This document shows positions 26,691 to 37,300 of a stretch of DNA of 64,000 bases, piece by piece. Within the stretch, counting starts at the first letter, position 1. Each line of letters opens with the position of its first letter. The notes beneath the pieces are model-generated. The model had not been told where the DNA came from. It did no database searches and saw only the letters and a program-made list of their open reading frames with translations. Position numbers and translations under genes: made by a program. This stretch comes from Owenia fusiformis (taxonomy: Eukaryota > Annelida > Polychaeta > Sabellida > Oweniidae), in assembly GCA_903813345.2 (NCBI GenBank), contig CAIIXF020000324.1, forward strand, positions 24,001 through 88,000. Reading direction: 5' to 3'.

Positions 26691-27305
26691 TGTCTGATTC
26701 TGCTGTCTGGCTCTATTAGCTGGTTCTGTTGTCTGGTTCTATAGTTCGATTCTGTTGTTTGATTCTATTACAGAACCACACAACAGACCCAGATAATATA
26801 TTCAGACAATAAAACAAGACATCAGAACCAGACAAAAGAACCAGGCAACAGAATCAGACAGCATAATTATACAAAATAACTATACAAAAGAGCTATACAA
26901 CACAACCACACAGCAGAATCACGCAAAAGAACCAGACAACAGAACTATACAGCAGAACAATACAGCAGGAATATCCAACAGATCAATACAGCAAAATTAT
27001 ACAACAGAATAATACAGCAGAACTGTTCAACAGAACAATACAGCAGAATTATACAAAAGAAACAGACAGCAGAACTATACAACAGAACAATACAGCAGAA
27101 TCATACAACAGAACCAGACAGCAGAATTATACAACAGAATAATACAGCAGAATTATACAACAGAACAATACAGCAGAATTATACAACAGAACAATACAGC
27201 AGAATCATTCAAAAGAACCAGACATCAGAACTATACAACAGAACAATACAGCAGACCTATACAACAGAACAATACAGCAGAATCATACAACTGAACCAGA
27301 GAACA
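26690..27305. repeat. AC-rich minisatellite (ACAGAACAATACAGCAGAAT)n
   Basis: A 13-26 bp repeat built from ACAGAACAATACAGCAGAAT and CAGAACCAGACA words. The first part (26690-26770, for example CTGGTTCTGTTGTCTGG) is the reverse complement of the rest, so the array changes orientation near 26772. Confidence 0.9.
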
Positions 27306-27513
27306 TAATACTTATTTGATTTGAATAATGTTGATATTGCCATTAACCTTATTTCATTAACTCTTCGGAAAAATATTGGTTTCTTTAAAAATGTAGGTCA
27401 AATCAAGGACAAATTGTCAACTTTATTTCAAAACACAATGTTCTTTTTCTGTCTCGTTTGTTGTCCATTGGAATTTTATATTTGCCCTCTACACTGTTAC
27501 TATTATTTATTTA

Positions 27514-29688
27514 TTATTTTATATTCCGTATAATTACTTTGATCATTTCGTGATAGCTGTAATAGATAGGTAGGATACAAACATCTACATTGTGTAATGC
27601 ATGACTGCCATATGCATGATCAATACATGTTCCAAATTCAGTAGTTGGTACAGCTGGGTCAGACAGTAATCTGTATTTCTTGCTTATCAGGAAATCATGA
27701 ATAGGGTGCTTCTTTTCTGTATTCATCAAATTTTCATTCAAATCACCAACAATAAGAACTTTTTTATGCTTTTTGTGAACATGTTTCAAGATTTTCTCCA
27801 TTTCTGCAACAAATGTTTTTTTAACTATTTGTGGTGACTTATATATTGTTATCATTGCAATGTCTTTAATAATGGTTATAGCATTGTCCAAATGTGATGT
27901 TATGTTGAATGTTTGCAAGTCTCCTAAACTACATTTATTATAAATGGCAATTCCACCTTCATGGCTAGAAATATCAGTTACTGTTTCTCTATTAATTATA
28001 CATGGAGAATTAAATGTTTCAATCTGAAGAATCTTACACACTTTTTCATGTCTGAGCCATGTTTCTGTGAGACAAATAATATCACAAGAGGTCAAATCAG
28101 TATTATTCTTAACATCTTTTATATGTCCTATCAAACCCTCAGTATTGTGATATATAATACTCAGGTCATTCTCTGTTGCTATTTCATAATGAGGTAAAAA
28201 TTGAGATAAATCTAACTCTGGCATTTTTTCTAAAGCCTTTGCTGTTTTTTCATCACAATATATATTCCTTGGGTCATAATCAATTATATAAAGACCTTCA
28301 GCAGACGTTACTCTACTAAAAGCGACATATGCCTGACCACCTGTAAACATGTTTTTGCAAGAAATTGCAAGTCTGTCACATGTCTTTCCCTGTAGTTTAT
28401 GTATAGTACAACCATACGATAAAATCAATGGTAGTTGTCGTCTCATAAATTTGCTATTGACTTCATCATTGTATGGTTCAATACGTATGGAATCAGGGTG
28501 ATCTTTAGACTGATTTTTATATCTGCTCTTAATACCTACTTTTGGATTATCAAATTTAACCCATACAGCCTTTGGCATATTGTCTGCATCATTTTCAAAT
28601 TCAATTGCAGTTACAACACCAAATGCACCATTAGCAAGTCCATCAGCAGTACATATATTTTTTATTAGAAGAACATGTGCACCAACACAAATTTGTAATT
28701 CATGAGTAAGGGTATCATCACGACGATTTGGTGCCTTGTCAGTTTTTTTCCATTCTTGGCCTTTCAACTTTGTGTAATCAATTGCTTTCACATTATATAT
28801 TTTATTATTTGTTGACTTTGAATATGACAATATTCTTTTCCGATTATAATCATTAACATTTACATGCTTTGAATATATTCTCATCACATCTTCAGGAATT
28901 GGTTTCTTCATTATTTCCCTAATGAATTCATCATCTTCAGTTGATAGTTTTTCTCCTTTTTTAAGAACTCTTATTCTGTTTAAAAATTCAGCATATTTCA
29001 GATCACCTTTTTGTCTCATAATTTCAGTCAGTTCTATTTTCTTGAATTTTTCCCAGGGATTATAATTTGTGTCATCAGATGTCAGTAAACTTTGCTGCAT
29101 GACAGGAGGCAATTGATAAAAATCTCCAAATGCTAATATTGAAGTATTACCAAAGTCTGGATGGTTGCTTGGTTTAATTTGCTGAAGCCTTCCTCGCACT
29201 GTATTGAAAAGTCTAACGCTTACCATAGAAATCTCATCAACTATAAGATTCTCTAAAGATTTAAGTCTCATTTTTAATGGAGCTATATCTTTTTCTTCGA
29301 GTGGCTTATATGTGTTTGACATAAATCTTGAAGTGATTCGAAATGCTGAATGCAATGTATTGCCATTAATTTGGAATGCGCTTGTACCTGTTGGACTAGT
29401 TAATAGTACACTCAAGTCATCTGGATTTTCCAAAAGGTTTCGTAATAAATGAGTTGAAATATAATGAATACATTTGATCAAATGTGTTTTACCTGTTCCT
29501 GCTTTTCCACAAATGTGAAGAAATAAAGGTTCAACTGTTTTATGCCACGATAACTCCAGACATCGTTTTCTTATAAAATAAAACACTTGTTTTTGCTTAG
29601 CATTCATGGTTCTCATTAACTTCATAGCTTCCTCTTTAGGTATTGTATCTGTCTGTAATTCTACAAGACACGGCTGTTTCCAACTGAA
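27514..29688 (-). CDS. Pif1-type helicase fused to AP-endonuclease-like domain (Helentron 3' exon)
   Basis: The open frame from ATG 29625 to TAA 27514 encodes 703 residues. In-frame codons continue upstream of that ATG for 16-21 residues to a likely splice acceptor (AG before 29688 or before 29673, both in phase with the donor at 31329). It is therefore probably the second exon of the transposon gene, not a free-standing gene. Helicase motifs: Walker A GKAGTGKT (40-47), PTGTSAF (78-84), Walker B VDEISM (129-134), GDFYQLPPV (167-175), LTEIMRQ (199-205), GCTIHKLQGKT (405-415), AYVAFSRV (432-439). From about residue 488 the protein becomes an endonuclease/exonuclease/phosphatase fold: NTEG (494-497), LTETW (519-523), GDLNEN (627-632), a T..IDH motif near 668 and a closing YHEM. 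The helicase should unwind the donor strand during rolling-circle transposition. A helicase-EEP fusion is typical of Helentrons. AATAAA lies about 90 bases past the stop (27422-27427). Confidence 0.93.
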   Translation of the reverse strand, partial: FSWKQPCLVELQTDTIPKEEAMKLMRTMNAKQKQVFYFIRKRCLELSWHKTVEPLFLHICGKAGTGKTHLIKCIHYISTHLLRNLLENPDDLSVLLTSPTGTSAFQINGNTLHSAFRITSRFMSNTYKPLEEKDIAPLKMRLKSLENLIVDEISMVSVRLFNTVRGRLQQIKPSNHPDFGNTSILAFGDFYQLPPVMQQSLLTSDDTNYNPWEKFKKIELTEIMRQKGDLKYAEFLNRIRVLKKGEKLSTEDDEFIREIMKKPIPEDVMRIYSKHVNVNDYNRKRILSYSKSTNNKIYNVKAIDYTKLKGQEWKKTDKAPNRRDDTLTHELQICVGAHVLLIKNICTADGLANGAFGVVTAIEFENDADNMPKAVWVKFDNPKVGIKSRYKNQSKDHPDSIRIEPYNDEVNSKFMRRQLPLILSYGCTIHKLQGKTCDRLAISCKNMFTGGQAYVAFSRVTSAEGLYIIDYDPRNIYCDEKTAKALEKMPELDLSQFLPHYEIATENDLSIIYHNTEGLIGHIKDVKNNTDLTSCDIICLTETWLRHEKVCKILQIETFNSPCIINRETVTDISSHEGGIAIYNKCSLGDLQTFNITSHLDNAITIIKDIAMITIYKSPQIVKKTFVAEMEKILKHVHKKHKKVLIVGDLNENLMNTEKKHPIHDFLISKKYRLLSDPAVPTTEFGTCIDHAYGSHALHNVDVCILPIYYSYHEMIKVIIRNIK

Positions 29689-31329
29689 CTTTTAATCAAA
29701 TCTCCAGCTTTACTCCATGCAGCAGTAAACAAAGTTGCAGATTTATTCTGCCATTCAGTTACATGGGACTTTTTTACAATTTTGTCAAGTTTAGAGTCTA
29801 AATGCTCAGAATGTAGTGATTCTAATTTATTCACTTTTTGATGATTAAAACAATAAAGATATCCTTTATATTGTCCATCAAGAATTACATGACAGCACCA
29901 TATAAACAAAAAGTTATGAATTACTTTAGAACATGTGTATTTGGAAAAATATGCGGTGATATACCAAGATATCAAATATCTGCCTATGCTATAACTGCTG
30001 CAGACATTTCTGCTAGGGCTATTTACATGATGTTCAGCAGATTGCCCTTGCATATTATTTAAGACTGAAATACAGTTTTGTTTAAATTCCTTTAAAAGAA
30101 CTTATGATAGGGTCAATTTAAAACTTTTGCTCACAGTATTCTTATAAGATTTATCTTTATGAGTTGTATGTTTTTATAAAAGCATAACTGTTGTTAAATG
30201 CGTCAAAAATTGAGAGTGAAATGGACTTACCAAATTTCAGCAAGGGACTATGATTAAATACCCATAAATGTGCTAATGCTCATTTCTAATCCAAATGTTA
30301 ATCTAAGATAGATACTATATTATCTAAGATAGATACTATATTATGTAAAAGTCAATCAATGAGTCACTTCAATATCACTTTACTTTCTTCAACTTTCTCC
30401 TCTTTATTTGTGGGGTAATATCCTGAAATTCTGGTTGCTGTTCAGTTCTAGTGATCATTGATACGCTTGATTTTCTCAGCAAATGATGTTGTTAATGATG
30501 ATCATTGTCTTATTAATGTCATATAACATTTACTGCCTATATATGTAGGGTGATAATGCGCCTCATCTAATGTTATATGAATTCCTTCTTTCGTTTTGAT
30601 ATTTTCAGTTACCTATTTTGCATTAATTTGGATTTACCTTTCTGCTTTTCTGTAAATGTTTACTTTTGAATGTAAAAGCTTTTTGAACAAAACCGGCAAA
30701 GTGATTCTATGGATTTTGAAAACATTTCCAGATGCATATTTGTTTATTTAATGAAGGCCATACTAAAATCCATGTTCTGTTACAATTTACAAAGTAAGAA
30801 TCTTTAAAGGAGAATGGTAACTTCAGGGAAACTAAACTTTAAGACAAAGGGGTGCTGTTATGATTTCTAAATTTAGTTGTGCATATCTTGAATAGTTCTT
30901 TCCTGTGGTGTGTCAAACTTTAAAAACAAATCACAACTTTTTTAGATAGAGGGGTGAGAAAGTATAGACTTTACACAGATTTATGTTCATTAAATGATAC
31001 CAGATTTGATCAGTTATGTCTCAATTCCTTGAACCCCTTCTAGATGTTCACATGTTAATGTTTCTACCAGGAGCAATTAGACTGTTAACAAGTTAAACAA
31101 AGTGAATCTAGCTTGATTTATTGAATGGAAGGAATACATTGAGGGGGAAATACTACACAACTTTAGCTAAAGAAGGAATGACCCAATTTAACCGGATATG
31201 GCTAAGGGCGCATGCTCAACATCTGGTTTAGATTAACAGTCAGAATGACCTGAACTTAAGGACAAGTATTAAAGATGCCAAAAACAAGCCATTTAAACAG
31301 CCGTGAAGACAATTCACATTTCCTCTTAC
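29689..31329 (-). other. Probable intron between Rep and helicase exons
   Basis: On the minus strand the Rep frame reaches AAA and then GTAAGA, a near-consensus donor, with GT at 31329-31328. Past it the frame runs only 29 more residues and loses any Rep character. The next family-like protein is the helicase exon. AG acceptors before 29688 and 29673 keep phase 0; which is used cannot be told. The interior is AT-rich and includes an exact 21 bp tandem duplication at 30301-30342. A 130-codon minus frame (29661-30053) overlaps the acceptor in another phase. It could be real coding sequence joined by a frameshift, but I recognise no domain in it. Confidence 0.65.
30301..30342. repeat. Exact 21 bp tandem duplication
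   Basis: ATCTAAGATAGATACTATAT plus T occurs twice in direct tandem inside the proposed intron. Confidence 0.9.
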
Positions 31330-34300
31330 TTTTGTTTTCATGTCAATATCAGGCACGTCAGTTTCATCAATTTCATCACATATTGGTTTGATGGTTTCAG
31401 AAATACACTCCAGTCTTTCTCTTTCTTGCTCTGGTGCTAACTGAGACCATGCATTCTCATATGTGTCCTCTTCATTTAATTGTTCTTGTGCAGCATCTAA
31501 CTCATCACCAGTTACATCATAAATATTTTTATATTTTGAGACAATTTCAGACACTCTCAACAATTTACCCCCATGTTTCTTCTTGCCATATTTAAAATAA
31601 CCTTCAAATGTTTCGTATTTAGCAGGCTTTAATTCTTGATCACTTCTGTGTGGTATAAAGAGTTGGAGCATACTATGATAATATTCATCAGGATTAGTGT
31701 CCTTCGAGAATTTAGGATATCTTATAATAGCAGGAGGACTATTTAATCGTTTCTGAATATATCCTAACCCCTTGTCTAGTCGTATCTTTTTTGATGATTC
31801 AGTTTGATTTTCAACTACTTCTTCATCATAGCTATATGTTACAACTCTGTAGTGGGATGCAAACTCTGCCAAACATAACTCATTAAATTCTACATTCTTT
31901 GGTCTTGCAAAATATCTTTCAATGATACTTGTAGCCCATATTTTATCTTGCTCATTTTCTTTGTATTTGCGGATCTGTGAAATTGGTAATGACATTTTAA
32001 TAGGGTTGTTACCCACTGGCAGAAATACAGTTTGTCTTGAGCATTCCTTAAGATGAAGATTGGTTGCTCTGTACACAGCCTCTTGAGCACTAACTTCTCT
32101 ATGCTTCATATATTTGTATCCAATCATTTTCATGAGTTTTGAGGCAGATGCATTTTTTTCTATAGCTTCTTGTTCAGCATCAATTAGATTTTGACTCATT
32201 TCACGTTCTTGTTTTGAAATGTATGATACAATATACACGACACATGAAAATACATCTAGTACATATTGTATGTCCATATTAGCTTCCCATGCTCTCAGAA
32301 GGTCGGCATTGTAGTTATTTATCCACATTTCTTTCACATTTCTCCTCAAAAATATAGTTTTCTTTCTCTTACTTGTCAAAACTCGAATAGCTTTTTCATA
32401 TTTCTGCATTGTTAATCCTGGATATGCCTTTTCAAAAATTTCAATTAATTTCATTTCAGCATAATCTTCTGACAGAAAGAACTCCCACAGAGACTGAATA
32501 ATACCTTCAGCTACTTTTGTTTGCATACTATCTACTGCTTCATCAGAATCATTGTCATCAACAATAAATGTTTTGTCAGATGGGAGTTTCGGGAAGTGAA
32601 ATCTACAACTTGCTTTTTTATTTTTCTTACAACTTTTGGAATGATTTTTGCTGTGAGTTTGAACTTCATTAACTAACTTGTTCAAATCAGGATCATTTTT
32701 TTCATTTGGCAGTTCACAAGTGATATATCTATCGATGAATTCCTCAACATCTGACTCTTTTGATTTACCATAAATTGGAGCATTCTCAATCCAAATTAAG
32801 CAATGCACATGAGGCGATCCTCTCATTTGAAACTCAACACGGTAAAACATATCTTTTATTCTACCGATCGGTTCTGCTGGTGATTTCAACACATCATTCA
32901 TGAATCTTCTCCACCTGTTATCAAACATTCTTGCAACAGTAACTGGATTATCTCTGATAAATTCACATCGTTCTGTTTTTGTTATTTCATCTGGCAAACG
33001 TGGATCATTATTTTGTTGAAGGATTGTTTCAATAATCTCATTCCATTTCAAATCTGCTGATGAAAATGAGCAAAACCATGTTGGTGGCCCAAGCTGTCTT
33101 ATCATTGCAAATAAATCTTTTTGTACATGTTGCCAATATGGTGGTGTGCCGCGGATTGGTTGCAAATAGTGATGACCAACATTTTTACGGCAAAGTTTTT
33201 CACTCTTTTCCTTACTAATGATATCATCAGCTGTTATTTCATCACCACTTGTTGACTTTTCTGTTATTTTTCTGAGGTTGATACTTACTTTAGATAATAT
33301 ATTCTGAAGTTCACTTAGATATTGGGCATAAAATACATATTGAGTATTTTTAGCAAATCGTAAGTCCGCAGAGAGTAACCTATTGCCAAAATATTTGTTT
33401 GCTGTCAATTTCTTTTCTCTTTTTTCAGCATTTGTATTTTTTCCATTTGGAAATAAAGTTGGGAATGAAAGTGCTTCATTATTCTTTTCTTCAAGAATAC
33501 GTATTGGCTTGTTGTTTTCTCCTGGTGCTAGGCAATATATCTTGTCAAGATGTGTGTCAAGAATGTGTTGAGCAATATCATCAGGTTGCATACAAGTATC
33601 AAATACAATATTCTGCATATCATTCTTAGTGTCTTTTTCAAGGTTTTCTGTACTAGTTTCTTTTTGATCACAGCCAGTCTCAGTTGGATTAAGTTCACAT
33701 TTACTCCAATGTCTTTTTTTATCTTCTTCACTTAAAATCTCAGGTGGTATTGAATCTATAAAATTGTCCAATATTTCAATATCTTTGTATTGCTCATTGT
33801 TTTGCTTAAGGTATTCAAGTGCTTTTTTTACTTTAGAAATACTAACTGACTTATATAAGTAATGACCCTTATACTCCAGTTTGCGTTTAAGTTTGACTGT
33901 CAAAAGTTGTTCATCACTAATTGGTCTTGGTAAAGCTTTAATGTTTTCATCGGCATTACTTGATACAGATATGACAGGACCATTCATACCAGATTGTCCT
34001 CCTCTAGGTAATTGTACTATTTTCATAAAAGGTAAACGTAGTGATACTAAATGTTGTTCAAGCACATTCAAATTTTTCAGTTCGGGCGGTGTAGATGATA
34101 CCATCAATTTGTTGCTAAAAGCTGTTGGTGGAATGTTACCTTTTTTAAAGTGTACATGACAGTTCTGACATATCCATAGTTTGCTTTTAGGGGATTTACA
34201 AAGTGTACAACTTTGTTTGCATGACTTTGCTTTCTTGTGTAAATATATTTTTGAAACATTCTTTTGTTCTTCCTCTTGAGATAATTTTGAATAGGTATTT

Positions 34301-37300
34301 TCTTTGTAGGAAAGCACTTGATTTTTAAAAAGTAATCTGTGACAAACCACACAAATGTAGTTTAGTCCATTATTTATTGTTTGTTTGAATTCATGAATAA
34401 CTTTTTCAATATTTTCCCTTTGAGTTTTTTTGTTGTCATATTTTTCTTTGCTTTTCTGTTTCTTTTCATCTTGTAAGTTTGGATCAGTATCATACTTTTG
34501 TTTGGTTTGATGCTTCTTTCTTTGTCGAAAGTCTGGATCAGATTCATATTTTTGTTTGCTTTTTTGTTTGCTTTGTTTCTTCACTCTTTGTTGAAAGTCC
34601 AAATCAGATTCATACTTTTGTTTACTATGTTGCTTTTTCAATTCTTGAAAGTCCAAATCAGATTCATACTTTTGTTTACTATGTTGCTTTACCAATTCTT
34701 GAAAGTCAGGATCACATTTATACTTTTGTCTACTATGTTGCTTTTTCAATTCTTGAAAGTCCAAATCAGATTCATACTTTTGTTTACTATGTTGCTTTAC
34801 CAATTCTTGAAAGTCTGGATCAGATTTATACTTTTGTCTACTATGTTGCTTTACCAATTCTTGAAAGTCTGGATCAGATTTATACTTTTGTCTACTATGT
34901 TGCTTTACCAATTCTTGAAAGTCTGGATCAGATTTATACTTTTGTCTACTATGTTGATTTACCAATTCTTGAAAGTCTGGATCAGATTTATACTTTTGTA
35001 TACTTTGTTGCTTTACCCTCTCTTGAAAGGCTATATCATGTGCATATTTTGTTTTACTTTGGCTTTTCTTAGCATTTCTAGCCTCAGGTGTAGAAGCATA
35101 TTTCTGTTTACTATATTCTAATTTTTCCTTTTTAAAAGATTCATTAGTAGTATACCTTTTCCTTTGAAGTATTTTGTTCTTGTAAATCATTTGATCTGAC
35201 TTTGACATTTTTCTCAATCTGGCTTTATCAATATCTGAAAAAATATCATTTTTGCAATTTTCAGTGAACTGGTCACATTCAGACTTGTTTTCTTTGGCAT
35301 GAGCAGTGTTTTCAGTTGAATACATTCTGTCTTTATCACAATTTCCAGGAGCTAACTGGCCACGTGTGTATTTTAATTTACAAAGATCAACATATGATTC
35401 TTCGATTTCTGGAGTGATTGGACCAATAGCATTTTGCTCACTGTTTGATGAATGTGCATCAACTTTAGATTCTTTACTGTTCTGTATATCAGTATTTTCT
35501 GTAAAGTTTAATTTTCTTTTACAAGATTTCTTTTCATTTGACTTTGGAGACATGTGGGATGAGTCACTAACATTCAAGTTTTTTATTTCATTTTTGCCTT
35601 GGTCATTCTTACATTTTAGTCTACTTGATATTGTTTTACTTGATATTTTAGGTTCACACACTGGGTCTTGTATTTCATAAGATTTTGTATATTCTATCAA
35701 TGTTATACCATCAACAGAAAAGTGGTTTTTAGTATAAGCTCGGTCTCGTATATTATCTGATAGGGATTCAGCTGTGCTCCATATATATTTAGTCATTTCT
35801 TCCAAAGAATCTGATACATGTACAGTTGCCTTTCCAAAATCATAACTTCTTCCTTGTTTATCTCTACAATGGGGATCGAATGAATAATACATTGTATTTC
35901 TTTTTGTGACACACATTGTTGCATTGAAGAATGTTACAAGACAAGAGTCATAATCAGTAAGAGCTTGATCTATAGCTTGGTGTATTGACAATCCATGTTC
36001 ATCATCATCATAATTCCAATATTCCAACTGCCCTTGTATTGGAGTGGATCTGAATTTGAAAGTCATATCATTGCAACTTATATTCTTTGGAATATCATAT
36101 ATACATAGGTAACCAGTAGGAGTCGGGTTCATTTTAATGATCTTTGAATAAAGAACATTGCCTCTGTATAGTACATCATCGATAAATGTTGTATCAATAT
36201 TGCGGTACGATTCATTTTGTAACATCATTAGAAAAGTCAATGAATTTGCGAAACATTGTTTCCCTCCACCTATATCGTCAAATACTTCATTATTCTGAGC
36301 TATGGTTCCTTGAATGACTTCGTGCACTATATTGCTTTGCACATCAGATATCACATCGTAATGGTTTTGACTCGAGTGATCTAAGTAGATGCATCTATTC
36401 AGGTATTCTTTACCGAATATGGACCAGCTATTTTTCCTTTCATAAATTACTATCTTCATTTCGTACAAATGACAGGCAGTAGCTATTTCTATATCGGTTC
36501 CCCATACAGAGCATTTATTCATATTTCTTGATTTGATATGCATTTTCAATTCTTTATCTGTGATTCCTCTTGATTTATAAATATATTCTTGGGCATCCTG
36601 TTGATTTCTATGTGCTACAATACTTTGTCTTATCGCTGTATGATTTGTCTCATCATTTGAAATGCAATATGATATAGCTCTAAAGAGACAATTGCCATCA
36701 CCAGTAATAGATTTTAAACATTTTGGCTTCATGTGTCGAAGTTCAACATTCTCGCGTACAGGATCATTGATTCTATGTGAATATTTCAGATTGTTGATGT
36801 TACAAAGATGCAATTTATCATAATTTTGAATCGGAGTAAAATTCCCAATAGGTCGACTTTGATTTGTCAGAGTCACTGTTATATCATTTGAACTATCACT
36901 TGATTTATTTCCAGAGTGTTCAGGCTTGTAACCACCACTCTGAGATTGTTCAATAATATCATTGTTATCATTAAGTTCATCAATATTTATATGAATTTGA
37001 ACAGGTGGCACACGTGTACAGTCATTTTGAAAAATGTCTTCCATATCTTCAAGAACTTTTAAGAAGTATGGATCTTCATGTTTACTCTCTGACTTTATGT
37101 ATTCTTCATTGTTTTGCATTTCATATTTGTCTGTATCAATTGGTGGTACACGTACAGAATCGTCAGATAAGTACTGTTCCAGATCATGAGTTTTTGACAA
37201 GTCTTCCTTTGAAACTGATGTCACGGTACTTTTACTAGGTACATATTTGTTTTTGCTTGAAATCGTATTCCTTCTTCCAAGTTTACGGCTTGATTGTTGT

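Noticed and set aside
23440-27305. CRISPR-like array
   Set aside because: Direct repeats without unique spacers of constant length; eukaryotic minisatellite.
34479-35121. 197- and 207-codon plus-strand frames
   Set aside because: Antisense images of the 54 bp coding repeats in the Rep gene.
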